Below are positions 6,546 to 17,891 of a stretch of DNA of 64,000 bases, piece after piece. The notes under the pieces were generated by a model. The model was not told where the DNA came from, did no database searches, and worked only from the letters and a program-made list of their open reading frames with translations. The position numbers and the translations under genes are program-made. This DNA comes from Rubrivirga sp046845755 (lineage in GTDB: Bacteria; Bacteroidota; Rhodothermia; Rhodothermales; Rubricoccaceae). Location of the stretch: contig NZ_CP177357.1 in assembly GCF_046845755.1 (NCBI RefSeq), forward strand, positions 806,001 to 870,000, read 5' to 3'. Positions within the stretch are counted from its first letter, which is position 1, and the number at the start of each line of letters is the position of its first letter.

Positions 6546-9503
6546 ATGCCCCTCTCTACGCTGAGGGCCGCGCTCGCCGCCGCCCTGCTGGCCTTGCCCA
6601 CCCTCGCCGCCGCCCAGGGCACCGTCCGAGGGACGGTGACCGACGCGGACTCCGACCTCCCCATCATCGGCGCGACGATCTTCGTCGCCGCCAGCGCCAT
6701 CGGCACCACGACCGACATCGACGGCCGCTACGAGCTGGCGCTGCCGCCCGGCCAGCGGACGTTGACGGTGTCGTTCGTCGGGTACCGCTCGCAGACCATC
6801 GTGGTGCCGGAGGGCACGACGGTCCTCGACATCGAGCTGTCGGAGGACCTGCTGGGCCTCGACGAGGCCGTCGTGACGGGCCTCGGCTCGTCGGTCCGCC
6901 GCGAGAACCTCGCCAACTCGATCGAGACCATCTCGGCGCGCGAGCTCTCCGAGATCTCGACGCCCCAGACGCTCGACGGCGCGCTCAACGGCAAGATCAC
7001 CGGCGCCGTCGTCAACTCGAACTCCGGCGCGCCCGGCGGCGGCATCAACGTCCGCCTGCGCGGCATCACCACCATCAACGGCAACAGCCAGCCGCTCTAC
7101 GTCGTCGACGGGGTCATCATCTCCAACGACGCCGTCTCGAACGGCATCAACGCCGTCACGGCGGCCTCGGGCGGCGGCAACGCCTCCAGCCAGGACAACC
7201 CGGCCAACCGCATCGCCGACCTCCCGCCGGAGGACATCGAGTCGATCGAGATCTTGAAGGGCCCCTCGGCCGCCGCCATCTACGGCGCCCGCGCCGCGAA
7301 CGGCGTCGTCGTCATCCGCACGAAGTCGGGCCAGGCCGGCCGCACCGAGGTCCGCCTTTCGCAGACGGTCGGCGTGACGCAGATCTCGCGCAAGCTGGGC
7401 ACGCGCCAGTTCACCGCCGCCACGGCCGAGCAGGCCTTCGGGACCGCCGGCCGCGACCTGTTCAACCAGGCCGGCGGGCAGACCTTCGACTACGAGGAGG
7501 CGCTCTACGGCAACGACGGGCTCCTGCTCACGACCGACCTCTCGGTCTCGGGCGGCAACGACCGGACGCAGTTCTACCTCTCGGGCATCCTCAAGGACGA
7601 CGAGGGCATCGTCGAGGGGACCGGCTACGAGAAGCAGTCCGGCCGGCTCAACGTGACGCACCGGCTGAGCTCGATGTTCGAGGTCGACGCGAACGCCAAC
7701 TTTATCCGCTCGGTCGCCGCGCGCGGCATCACCGGGAATGACAACTCGGGCACGACGTTCGGCGTCGGCTACGTCGCCACGCCCAACTTCGTCAACCTCT
7801 TCCCGAACGCCGACGGGGTCTACCCCGACAACCCGTTCAACTCGTCCAACTTCCTCCAGACGCGGGACCTCGCGACGATCGAGGAGACCAACAACCGGTT
7901 CCTCAGCTCGGGCCGCCTGACGGTCAACCTGCTGACGACCTCGACCCAGTCGCTCCAGCTCATCGGCATCGGCGGCGTCGACTTCTACGCGCTCGACCAG
8001 GTCAACCTGTTCCCGGTCGAGCTCCAGTTCGAGGACGACGACGGCCTGCCGGGCACGTCGGTGCTGGGCCGGACGACGAACCTCAACACGAACATCCAGG
8101 CGCTCGCGGTCCACGGGTTCGCGCCCGAAGGGCAGGACTTCTCGTTCACGACCCAGGTCGGGCTGACGGCCTTCGACCAGGACTTCAACAACGTGTCGAG
8201 CGTGGCGCAGGGGCTGATCCCGAACCAGCAGAACCTCGACCAGGCCGCGTCGCTGCAGACGAACCAGGGCCGCCTGTTCCAGAACGACCGGGCCGTCTTC
8301 GCCCAGGAGGAGGTCAACTGGCGCAACGCCGTCGTGGGCACGATCGGCGTCCGCGCCGAGAAGTCGTCGGCGAACGGCGACGTGGACCAGCTCTACGCCT
8401 ACCCTAAGGCCGGGCTCTCGGTCAACCTCAACAACCTCGGCCTCTTCCAGAACTCGATCGTCGACCTGCTCAAGCTGCGCGCGGCGTTCGGCCAAACCGG
8501 CAACACGGCGCCGTTCGGCTCCAAGTTCACGACGTTCGGGACGCTGGCGGTCGGCGGCAACATCGGCCTCAACATCGGCGGCCAGCGCGGGCTGGCCGAC
8601 GTGGCGCCGGAGCGCGCGAGCGAGATCGAGGGCGGCTTCGACCTGACGTTGCTCGGCGGCCGCGTCAACCTCGAGGCCACGGCCTACTCCAAGACGGTCA
8701 ACGACCTCTTGCTGACGCGCCAGGTCCCGCTGTCGTCCGGCTTCGCCGTCGAGACGTTCAACGGCGGGCAGCTCCAGAACAACGGCGTCGAGCTCGGCCT
8801 GAGCCTGATCCCGGTCGACGGCCCGATGGTCCGCTGGATCTCGCGGACGAGCTTCTGGCTCAACGACGCCGAGGTCACGCAGCTCGACGTGCCAGCCTTC
8901 CAGGCGGCCGGCGGCGGGTTCGGGACGACGCTGGGCTCGATCCGCATCGAGGAGGGCAAGAGCCCGACCCAGATCGTCGGCATCGACGACGGGGCCGTGG
9001 TCGCGCTCGGCGACGCCTCGCCGGACTTCCAGATGTCGTTCTTCAACGACGTCACGATCGCCCGGCGCCTGCGCGCGACGGCCTTCCTCCACTGGAAGCA
9101 GGGCGGCGACATCATCAACCTGACGGAGCTGCTGTTCGACCTCTCAGGCACGACCCCGGACTACGACGACGACGACGACGGCGACGGCGTGATCAACGGC
9201 GAGCAGCGGGTCAACGCGCTCGGCTCGACGGCCCGCCAGTTCGTCCAGGACGCGTCGTACCTCCGGCTCCGCGAGGTCCGGCTCGACTACGACGTGGCGC
9301 CGTCCCTCTTCGGCCCCTTCGCGAGCACCCTGCGCAGCCTGCGCCTGGGCGTCTCGGCCACCAACCTGTTCACCATCACGCCCTACAAGAGCTACGACCC
9401 GGAGGTCAGCAACTTCGGCAATCAGCCCGTCGCCTCGGGCGTCGAGGTCACGCCGTTCCCGTCGTCGCGGAACCTCTTCTTCCACGTCAACCTCGGCCTC
9501 TAA
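6546..9503 (+). CDS. SusC/RagA family TonB-linked outer membrane protein
   Basis: This 985-residue TonB-dependent outer-membrane receptor has a signal peptide cleaved near A-A-A-Q (residue 24). A carboxypeptidase-regulatory-like domain follows (about 26-105), then a plug domain with the SusC signature around P-L-Y-V-V-D-G-V and Y-G-A-R-A-A-N-G-V-V, and a large beta barrel ending in aromatic-terminated strands (F-F-H-V-N-L-G-L). An acidic stretch D-Y-D-D-D-D-D-G-D-G near residue 873 could bind calcium. It pairs with the SusD gene 30 bases downstream to import an unidentified oligomer. CATCTTCA at 6519 is a possible -7 element. No sugar hydrolase is adjacent, so the substrate cannot be guessed. 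Confidence 0.95.
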   Translation: MPLSTLRAALAAALLALPTLAAAQGTVRGTVTDADSDLPIIGATIFVAASAIGTTTDIDGRYELALPPGQRTLTVSFVGYRSQTIVVPEGTTVLDIELSEDLLGLDEAVVTGLGSSVRRENLANSIETISARELSEISTPQTLDGALNGKITGAVVNSNSGAPGGGINVRLRGITTINGNSQPLYVVDGVIISNDAVSNGINAVTAASGGGNASSQDNPANRIADLPPEDIESIEILKGPSAAAIYGARAANGVVVIRTKSGQAGRTEVRLSQTVGVTQISRKLGTRQFTAATAEQAFGTAGRDLFNQAGGQTFDYEEALYGNDGLLLTTDLSVSGGNDRTQFYLSGILKDDEGIVEGTGYEKQSGRLNVTHRLSSMFEVDANANFIRSVAARGITGNDNSGTTFGVGYVATPNFVNLFPNADGVYPDNPFNSSNFLQTRDLATIEETNNRFLSSGRLTVNLLTTSTQSLQLIGIGGVDFYALDQVNLFPVELQFEDDDGLPGTSVLGRTTNLNTNIQALAVHGFAPEGQDFSFTTQVGLTAFDQDFNNVSSVAQGLIPNQQNLDQAASLQTNQGRLFQNDRAVFAQEEVNWRNAVVGTIGVRAEKSSANGDVDQLYAYPKAGLSVNLNNLGLFQNSIVDLLKLRAAFGQTGNTAPFGSKFTTFGTLAVGGNIGLNIGGQRGLADVAPERASEIEGGFDLTLLGGRVNLEATAYSKTVNDLLLTRQVPLSSGFAVETFNGGQLQNNGVELGLSLIPVDGPMVRWISRTSFWLNDAEVTQLDVPAFQAAGGGFGTTLGSIRIEEGKSPTQIVGIDDGAVVALGDASPDFQMSFFNDVTIARRLRATAFLHWKQGGDIINLTELLFDLSGTTPDYDDDDDGDGVINGEQRVNALGSTARQFVQDASYLRLREVRLDYDVAPSLFGPFASTLRSLRLGVSATNLFTITPYKSYDPEVSNFGNQPVASGVEVTPFPSSRNLFFHVNLGL

Positions 9504-9533
9504 TCCTCCCCTCCGATCTCTCTCTGTAGCCCC

Positions 9534-10847
9534 ATGACTGCTCTCCTCCGCACCGCCGCGCTCGCCGCCGCCGTGCTCCTGGCCGGGTGCGACCTGGCCG
9601 ACATCGACGACCGGGCGAACCCGAACGGGCCCGCCCTCGACGACATCATCAACAACCCCACCGAGGCCAACATCGCCAACCTCGCCGTCGGCGTCGAGGC
9701 GTCGTCCCGGCTCGGGCTGGGGACGTATCTCGTCGACGTGGGCGTGCTCGGGCGCGAGTACTGGCGGGTCAGCCCGTCCGACCCGCGCTTTACCCAGGAC
9801 CTCCTGGGCCGCGCCGAGTCGACGCTCGACAACAACACGTTCTACATCACGACGCCCTGGGCGACGCGGTACGCCACGATCCGCAACGCCAACACGATGC
9901 TGGTCGCCCTCGAGGGCAACACGACGCTGTCGGGCGCCCAGAAGTCGGCCGCTCGCGGCTTCGCCAAGACCTGGATCGCGTACCAGTACCTGCTGAACCT
10001 CAACCTCACGGGCGAGAACGGGATCAAGTTTATCGCGCCCGGCGACGCCGAGGCCGGCCCGATCGTCGGCTACGCCGAGTCGCTGAACCGGATCGCGGCG
10101 CTCTTCGACGAGGGCTACGCCGACCTCCAGGGCGGCGCGGCGTTCTTTTTCCCGACCTCGATCGGCCAGGGCGTGCCCGGCACGACCGCCGGCTACGCCC
10201 GGATCAACCGGGCGCTCGCGGCGCGCGTCGACGCGTACCGGTCCGACTGGGCCGGCGTGCTCGCGGCGCTCGACAACTCGTTCCTCGACGCGTCCGGCGC
10301 CCTCACCGACGGGGCGTACCACACGTTCTCGACGGGCGCGGGCGACATCCAGAACCCGTTCTTCTTCCCGCTCGACGGCGGCGGCGACGGCGTGCTCGCC
10401 CACCCCTCGTTCGTCGACGACATCGCGCCGGACGACAACCGGATCTCGAAGGTGGCCGCCCGGACCGACCCGCGCACGTTCGACGGGCTGACCTCGGCGT
10501 TCGACACCGACGTCTACGCGTCGGGCTCGGCGCCCCTGCCGATCATCCGCAACGCCGAGCTGATCCTGCTCCGCGCCGAGGCCCGCGCGCAGACCGGCGC
10601 CACCGGCGGCGCCGTCGCCGACCTCAACGTGATCCGCACGGCCGCGGGCCTCGACCCGTACGCGGGGGCGACCGACCAGGGCTCGCTGATCGACGAGGTG
10701 CTCCGCCAGCGCCGCTACGAGCTCTACGCCGAGGGCCACCGCTGGCTCGACCTGCGCCGCTACGGCCGCCTGGGCACGCTGCCCATCGACCGGGCCGGCG
10801 ACGACGTGTTCGACCGCTTCCCGGTCCCGGACAGCGACAGCAACTAG
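9534..10847 (+). CDS. RagB/SusD family surface lipoprotein
   Basis: This 437-residue lipoprotein has lipobox L-A-G-C with Cys19, followed by D-L-A-D-I-D-D, the kind of acidic tail linked to surface export in Bacteroidota. Helical TPR-like SusD regions follow. The C-terminus carries the hallmark L-R-Q-R-R-Y-E-L-Y-A-E-G-H-R-W-L-D-L-R-R-Y-G. SusD proteins form the lid over the SusC transporter and capture substrate. At 437 residues it is shorter than starch-type SusD (about 550), typical of the reduced forms seen in Rhodothermota. A strong terminator follows. Confidence 0.94.
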   Translation: MTALLRTAALAAAVLLAGCDLADIDDRANPNGPALDDIINNPTEANIANLAVGVEASSRLGLGTYLVDVGVLGREYWRVSPSDPRFTQDLLGRAESTLDNNTFYITTPWATRYATIRNANTMLVALEGNTTLSGAQKSAARGFAKTWIAYQYLLNLNLTGENGIKFIAPGDAEAGPIVGYAESLNRIAALFDEGYADLQGGAAFFFPTSIGQGVPGTTAGYARINRALAARVDAYRSDWAGVLAALDNSFLDASGALTDGAYHTFSTGAGDIQNPFFFPLDGGGDGVLAHPSFVDDIAPDDNRISKVAARTDPRTFDGLTSAFDTDVYASGSAPLPIIRNAELILLRAEARAQTGATGGAVADLNVIRTAAGLDPYAGATDQGSLIDEVLRQRRYELYAEGHRWLDLRRYGRLGTLPIDRAGDDVFDRFPVPDSDSN

Positions 10848-10867
10848 CGCGGCGTCGGACCCGCTCG

Positions 10868-10908
10868 CGAGGCCCGCTCCCATTCCGGGGGGCGGGCCTC
10901 GTCTGTTT
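10868..10908 (+). terminator. Rho-independent terminator after susCD
   Basis: A perfect 10-bp stem (CGAGGCCCGC with GCGGGCCTCG) encloses a 14-base loop and is followed by TCTGTTT. It ends the susC-susD transcript ahead of mutS. Confidence 0.75.
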
Positions 10909-11000
10909 GTGCCCCGCTCGCGCTGCCACGCAAGCGGTCGGGGTGACCCGAGTGTGGCACCGGCCACCCCTAGTTTGCACGGCCAGGACCGAGAGACCGC

Positions 11001-13733
<2,733 letters not shown>

Positions 13734-14051
13734 GCGACGCGCGCGGCGGCTGGAGCTGGCCCGACTGGTGCGCGGGATCCCGCTTCGGGCGCTATCGGCC
13801 CTGCGCGGCCATCGGGAAGCGCCTGTTCTGACGGCAGGGTGTGGCGCTCACTTCACAATAGGGGCCACTAAACGGGCGATTCCGGAGCGGAATGGGCGTC
13901 GTGCCCCGAATGTGTGAACACCGTGTGGAGAGCTTGTGATTGTGCGCGGTCCAGATCGGGGTATGTTGTGAGCGCTCCCGTCGGGAGCCCGGCAGTCGCC
14001 GCATATCGCTCGCGTCGCCCGCCGGTTGGTTCACCCCACACCCCTATCACA
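13734..14051. other. Intergenic region between mutS and acidic lipoprotein gene
   Basis: These 318 non-coding bases hold a good candidate promoter at 13940-13968. They are less GC-rich than the flanking genes around 13850-13990. Short open frames here have no protein-like features. No terminator with a T-run is visible after mutS. Confidence 0.5.
13940..13968 (+). promoter_or_regulatory. Bacteroidota-type promoter candidate
   Basis: TTG at 13940, exactly 19 bases, then TATGTTG at 13962 resembles the TTTG-N19-TAnnTTTG promoter of Bacteroidota primary sigma factors. It would give a leader of about 80 bases before the lipoprotein ATG at 14052. Confidence 0.5.
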
Positions 14052-14333
14052 ATGCGCGCATTCATTCTGGCCCTCGCCCTCACGTTCACCTTCGGCCTCA
14101 CGGCCTGCGCCGACTCCGCCACGGAGGAGGCCTACGAGGAGGGCGCCCCGGCCGGCGACGAGGCTGACGTCATCGGCGACGGCGAGATCTTCGACGAGCC
14201 CGGTGAGCCCGACGCCGACGTCCTCGGCGACGGTCTCGACGACACCATGAACGAGATCGAGGCCGACGCCTCCGACATGGCCGACGAGGTCGACGCCGAG
14301 CTCGACGGCGACATGGACGGTGACGGCATGTAA
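14052..14333 (+). CDS. Small, highly acidic lipoprotein
   Basis: This 93-residue protein has a signal peptide ending in lipobox L-T-A-C with Cys19. The mature part is almost entirely Asp/Glu/Gly/Ala (for example D-E-A-D-V-I-G-D-G-E and E-L-D-G-D-M-D-G-D-G-M), with very few basic residues. Such a chain is probably disordered and might bind cations or buffer charge at the envelope, as in halophilic lineages; that is inference. It is a single-gene unit with its own promoter and strong terminator, suggesting high expression. No family is recognised. Confidence 0.75.
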   Translation: MRAFILALALTFTFGLTACADSATEEAYEEGAPAGDEADVIGDGEIFDEPGEPDADVLGDGLDDTMNEIEADASDMADEVDAELDGDMDGDGM

Positions 14334-14356
14334 GTCGGCCCTGCCGATTTCATGAG

Positions 14357-14387
14357 CGCCCCCCGGCTTCGGCCGGGGGGCGTTTTT
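14357..14387 (+). terminator. Strong rho-independent terminator
   Basis: A perfect 11-bp GC stem (CGCCCCCCGGC with its complement) closes on a TTCG tetraloop and is followed by TTTTT. The same architecture (11-bp stem, TTCG loop, T-run) recurs after the first pilin gene at 47957. Confidence 0.92.
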
Positions 14388-14438
14388 GTGTCTACCGCGC
14401 ACGCGGCACCCGGACCGACGTCCGGGCGTAGGCCCCCC

Positions 14439-14936
14439 ATGAGCCGAGCCTTCGTCAAAGAGGGCGCCCCCGAGGTGCCCGTCGTCGTCCCTCCCCGCCC
14501 GCCGCTGCCGGCCGGCGTGCCCAACTACGTGACGCCGGCCGGGCTGGCGGCGCTCCGCGCCGAGCGCGCCGAGGTCGAGCGCCAGCGGGCCGAGATCGAC
14601 GCCGAGGACCCCGACGCCGGCCGCACCCGCGAGACGCTGACCGGCCGCCTCAAGCTGCTCGTCGAGCGCATCGCGCGGTCCCAGGTCGTCGACCCGGCCG
14701 CGTCGGACCGCGACGATGTCCGCTTCGGGGCGACCGTCACGGTCCGCGAGGCCGACGGGTCGGAGCGGACCGTCCAGATCGTCGGCGTGGACCAGGCCGC
14801 GAGTGGTGGAGACACGGTCGCGTTCACGTCCCCCTTCGCCCGCGCCCTCACCGGCATGCGCGTGGGCGACACGGCGACGCTCACGACGCCCTCAGGCGAC
14901 CGCGAGCTGTCGGTCGTGGCCGTACGCTACGGCTAG
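14439..14936 (+). CDS. GreA/GreB-like transcription elongation factor
   Basis: This 165-residue protein has the two-part Gre layout. After a Pro-rich N-terminal stretch of about 30 residues comes the coiled-coil start N-Y-V-T-P-A-G-L-A-A-L-R-A-E. A C-terminal FKBP-like domain includes V-R-F-G-A-T-V-T-V, I-V-G-V-D-Q-A and A-L-T-G-M-R-V-G-D-T-A-T-L. Gre factors bind the RNA polymerase secondary channel and stimulate transcript cleavage. It may be a Gre-like regulator (Rnk/GreB type) rather than the main GreA. Its stop codon abuts the stop of the convergent minus-strand gene at 14937. Confidence 0.82.
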   Translation: MSRAFVKEGAPEVPVVVPPRPPLPAGVPNYVTPAGLAALRAERAEVERQRAEIDAEDPDAGRTRETLTGRLKLLVERIARSQVVDPAASDRDDVRFGATVTVREADGSERTVQIVGVDQAASGGDTVAFTSPFARALTGMRVGDTATLTTPSGDRELSVVAVRYG

Positions 14937-15506
14937 CTACTTCGGCGAGAGTTGGATGCCCGGCGTCGCGTCGCCCGCCACGTCGTGCACGTCGTCGGCG
15001 AGGTCGTGCGTGGGCCCCTTGACGCCCGCGCGGTCGGCGTGATCGCTGTGGCGCGTCGCGCTCGGCGCGGTGTTGACCGTGCGCAGCTCGGGGTCGCCGG
15101 GCGTGGGGTGCGTGTCGGTCGAGATGCCCTCGATCTGGTCGGCCCGCGTCCCACCTGCGAGCGCGATCCCAGCAGCTTTGAGGTAGCCGCCGAGCCGCAG
15201 GAGCGGGGCCTCGAGGTGGTCCTCGTCGATCGTCGAGGCCGCCTCGGCGGTGTGCGCGCCGAGCGACTGCATCGTCTGGCCGACCGCCGAGGCCGAGGCC
15301 GTCTCGTCCTCGAGCTGGTCGGCGAGCGTGGTCAGCCCGTCGCGAATGCCCCCGAGGTCGGAGCGGTCGGTCGCGTCGATTTTCTCGGCCCAGCCCCGGC
15401 AGACGCTGGCGGCCGCGGGGCGGGACAAGGTGGAGGTGAGCCCGTCGCGGAAGGCGTCGAGCGTGCTGAACAGGGAGATGCCGTCGGGCGTTGCGTGGTC
15501 GGACAT
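14937..15506 (-). CDS. Unknown protein, paralogue of the upstream gene in the same operon
   Basis: This 189-residue soluble protein has no recognised domain. Residues about 15-110 align by eye with the protein encoded at 15589-15966. Shared positions include G-L-T, W-x-x-K-I-x-A-T-[DE]-R, S-L-G-x-x-T and a final L-x-R-L-G-x-x-L-x-x-A-G motif. The 70-residue C-terminal tail is Asp/His/Thr-rich and probably disordered. It is last in a four-gene minus-strand operon with EcsC and PHA_gran_rgn-type genes. Confidence 0.65.
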   Translation of the reverse strand: MSDHATPDGISLFSTLDAFRDGLTSTLSRPAAASVCRGWAEKIDATDRSDLGGIRDGLTTLADQLEDETASASAVGQTMQSLGAHTAEAASTIDEDHLEAPLLRLGGYLKAAGIALAGGTRADQIEGISTDTHPTPGDPELRTVNTAPSATRHSDHADRAGVKGPTHDLADDVHDVAGDATPGIQLSPK

Positions 15507-15588
15507 GGGAGAGGGGATCCGAAGGAGAAGGGAGGTGCGGGTGCCGCGCCCGCGTCGTCAGCGGCAGGGCGTCTCGGAGCGGGCGGGC

Positions 15589-15966
15589 TCAGCCCCCGAG
15601 CGCGCCGCCGGCGTGGCGCAAGAGCGAGCCGAGCCGGCGGAGCCCCGCCTCGAGGTCGGCCGTGGTGTCGCCGGTCGTCGGCGGGCCCACGTGGTCGGCC
15701 GAGGCCTCCGTCTTCTCGCCCAGGCTGACCAGGATGGCCCCGACGCGAGCGCCGTCGATGCCCTCGCCCACGAGCGCCTGGTGGAGCTCGCCGAGCGCCG
15801 CCGCGATCGGGAGCAGCTCCTCGCGCTCGGTCGCCTCGATCTTGCGCTTCCAGTCGTCGATGCGGTTGATCGCCTTGGAGAGCGGGAGCGCCGTCAGGCC
15901 GCGCTCGACGTCGTCGACCGTCGCGGTGACTTCGGCGGCGGCGGTTTCGTTGGGGATGGTGTCCAT
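15589..15966 (-). CDS. Unknown helical protein, paralogue of the downstream gene
   Basis: This 125-residue, mainly helical protein is built around W-K-R-K-I-E-A-T-E-R and L-V-S-L-G-E-K-T and ends L-R-R-L-G-S-L-L-R-H-A-G-G-A-L-G-G. It is homologous to the product of 14937-15506 but lacks its disordered tail. The ATG is chosen because upstream sequence is a purine-rich (on the plus strand), non-coding spacer. Its place after an EcsC protein suggests an envelope- or granule-associated role, which is inference. Confidence 0.65.
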   Translation of the reverse strand: MDTIPNETAAAEVTATVDDVERGLTALPLSKAINRIDDWKRKIEATEREELLPIAAALGELHQALVGEGIDGARVGAILVSLGEKTEASADHVGPPTTGDTTADLEAGLRRLGSLLRHAGGALGG

Positions 15967-16025
15967 GAGAAGGGGAAGGGGGAGGAGAGGGCGGGAGAGG
16001 AGAGGGGCGCGCGCGACGGGAAGAC

Positions 16026-16730
16026 TCAAGCCGTGGTCTCGTCGGGGGCGGAGGGGACGACGCCGGCGGGCAGGCCGTCGCCCGACGACGGCGGGAAGTC
16101 GTGCTCGGGGATCCCGCCGAAGAACTCGGCGCGGGCGGCCTCGGCCACCTTCTTGGTGACGTACCCGTCGCTGGCGGCCCCGATGAAGCCGCCCACGAGC
16201 GGGATGCCGCGGAGCATCTTGCGCTGGACGCGCCCGGCGACCACCTTTTTGGCGCCCCACTTGGCGGCGCCTGCCAGGCTCGACACGACGACGTTGAGGC
16301 CACGTTCGGCCAGCTTCAGCCCGACGCGATCGAGCGTCTCCTGCTCGGCGTCGCGGGCGGGGTCGGCGGGGCCGGAGCCCACGAGCGTGTTGAGCACCCG
16401 CTGGCGCGTGCCCGGCTGGCGGGGGTCGTGCCCGGCCAGGACGGCCATCGAGGCGCCCATGTGAAGCTGGACGCTGGCGACGGCCGCCAGGTTGGCCGGC
16501 AGCGCGACCGGGAGCGTGAGCCACCCGCCCAGCCCGGAGACGAACCCGGCCGACGACGCGAGCGCGAGGTGGCGCAGAATGAGCCGGTCGACCTGGTCGT
16601 CGACGGACCCGCCGCCGGCGCGGGCCTCGGCGGCGCGCTCCTGAGGGGTGCCCAGGCCGGGGACGCCGTCGAGGACGGTCGGGTACAGCCGGTCGAGGAC
16701 GAAGCGGCGGACAGTGGTGGTGGCGGACAT
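16026..16730 (-). CDS. EcsC family protein
   Basis: This 234-residue protein resembles the EcsC family. It has amphipathic and Gly/Ala-rich helices around A-S-S-A-G-F-V-S-G-L-G-G and the C-terminal I-P-L-V-G-G-F-I-G-A-A-S-D-G-Y-V-T-K-K-V-A-E-A-A. The family's biochemical function is undefined. It starts 4 bases after the stop of the PHA_gran_rgn-type gene, so the two are certainly co-transcribed. The last 30 residues are Pro/Asp-rich and likely disordered. Confidence 0.8.
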   Translation of the reverse strand: MSATTTVRRFVLDRLYPTVLDGVPGLGTPQERAAEARAGGGSVDDQVDRLILRHLALASSAGFVSGLGGWLTLPVALPANLAAVASVQLHMGASMAVLAGHDPRQPGTRQRVLNTLVGSGPADPARDAEQETLDRVGLKLAERGLNVVVSSLAGAAKWGAKKVVAGRVQRKMLRGIPLVGGFIGAASDGYVTKKVAEAARAEFFGGIPEHDFPPSSGDGLPAGVVPSAPDETTA

Positions 16731-16734
16731 GGGC

Positions 16735-17016
16735 TTAGAGGATGGGGGCGAAGCGGTCGAGTTCGGCCTCGATCTCGCGGCGCAGCAGGCGGCGGAACGG
16801 ACGGGCCCGCAGGCCCAGCGTCGCCACGACGGTGACGGCGTCGGGGCCCGCGAGCAGGTGCCCGCGGATGCCGCGCCCTTCGACGTGGATGGTGTCGCCC
16901 TCGCGCCGCGTGCGGACGCCGTGCTCGCGCTCGAGGCGGTCGGCGACGGCCACGGCGGCGGCCAGGGCCCCGTCGGGGCCGAGCGCGTGGGGGCGGGAAA
17001 GCTCGATGTCGGGCAT
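16735..17016 (-). CDS. Polyhydroxyalkanoic acid system family protein (PHA_gran_rgn-like)
   Basis: This 93-residue protein begins M-P-D-I-E-L-S-R-P-H-A-L-G and continues with a short alpha/beta domain containing H-G-V-R-T-R-R-E-G-D-T-I-H-V-E-G-R-G and a C-terminal R-R-L-L-R-R-E-I-E-A-E-L-D-R-F. This pattern matches the small protein found in polyhydroxyalkanoate granule regions of other bacteria. No PHA synthase or phasin gene is in this window, so a granule role is unproven. It leads a minus-strand operon, divergent from aat. Confidence 0.75.
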   Translation of the reverse strand: MPDIELSRPHALGPDGALAAAVAVADRLEREHGVRTRREGDTIHVEGRGIRGHLLAGPDAVTVVATLGLRARPFRRLLRREIEAELDRFAPIL

Positions 17017-17168
17017 GGCCGTGGTACGCGACGCCGCCCGGCTCGGTTCGTCGGCCGCCGGGGGGAATCCCCTGACGCCGGCCCCAGGGCGCGCCGCTCC
17101 ATGGCCCCACCCGCCGCCGCCCCGACCGCGCGACCATCGCGCGGCCCGGCCCGCGCACCCGAGATCTC

Positions 17169-17243
17169 CTGGCGCCCCCACCGATCTGAGGGCACCTTCG
17201 CTCTTCCGCTCTTCCGCTCTTCCGCTCTTCCGCTCTTCCACGC
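17169..17243 (+). promoter_or_regulatory. Promoter-like module with 8-bp tandem repeat leader (aat)
   Basis: CTGGCGC at 17169 and CACCTTCG at 17193 are followed by five perfect copies of CGCTCTTC (17199-17238), ending 5 bases before the GTG start of aat. An ungapped 30-base match (22 identities, same spacing) to the module before mscL (39448) shows that the whole unit is duplicated. I read CACCTT as a -7-like box and the repeats as the untranslated leader. Confidence 0.5.
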
Positions 17244-17843
17244 GTGCTCACCCCCGACCTCCTGCTGGCGGCCTACCACCAGGGCATCTTCCCGATGGCC
17301 GACCCCGACGGCGAGATCGGGTGGTACGCCCCGGACCCCCGCGCCGTCCTGCCGCTCGGCGCGTTCCACGTCCCGAAGACGCTCGCGAAGACCGTCCGGC
17401 AGGGCCGCTTCGAGGTCGCCGTCGACCGTGACTTCGAGGCGACCGTGCGGGCGTGCGCCGCGCCCGCGCCGGGGCGGGAGGACACCTGGATCTCCGACGA
17501 GGTGGTCGAGGCGTACGTCGCGCTCCACCGCGCCGGGTTCGCGCACAGCGTCGAGTGCTGGCGGGAGGGCCGGTTCGCGGGCGGGCTCTACGGCGTGGCG
17601 CTACGGGGCGCCTTTTTCGGCGAGAGCATGGTGTCGCGCGAGCGCGACGCCTCGAAGGTGGCGCTCGTCGCGCTCGTCGAGCGCTTGCGCGCGGGCGGGT
17701 TCGAGCTGCTCGACACCCAGATGTCGACCCCGCACCTCGCCCGCTTCGGCGTCGTCGAGATCCCGCGCGGCGTCTTCGAGCGCCGGCTGGCGCTCGCCCT
17801 GCGCGCCCAGGGCGACTGGCACGCCATCGACCGGGCCCGGTAA
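17244..17843 (+). CDS. aat: Leucyl/phenylalanyl-tRNA--protein transferase
   Basis: This 199-residue cytosolic enzyme adds Leu or Phe from tRNA to proteins with N-terminal Arg/Lys, marking them for the ClpAP N-degron pathway. Characteristic motifs are G-I-F-P-M-A-D (about residue 14), W-Y-A-P-D-P-R-A-V-L-P-L, S-V-E-C-W, G-G-L-Y-G-V, F-F-G-E-S-M-V-S-R and L-D-T-Q-M-S-T-P-H-L. The length is slightly short of the usual 210-240. The start is GTG just after an 8-bp tandem repeat leader. Confidence 0.95.
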   Translation: MLTPDLLLAAYHQGIFPMADPDGEIGWYAPDPRAVLPLGAFHVPKTLAKTVRQGRFEVAVDRDFEATVRACAAPAPGREDTWISDEVVEAYVALHRAGFAHSVECWREGRFAGGLYGVALRGAFFGESMVSRERDASKVALVALVERLRAGGFELLDTQMSTPHLARFGVVEIPRGVFERRLALALRAQGDWHAIDRAR

Positions 17844-17891
17844 CACTCGCCCCCCTCGGGCGTTCATCGCAGGCACGCCCTCCCCGACCCG

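Noticed and set aside
6030..9092. Very long minus-strand open frame (over 1000 codons) opposite susC
   Set aside because: It mirrors the susC codons, has Asp/Arg/Gly/Val shadow composition and no start or domain. Such antisense frames are expected at this GC content.
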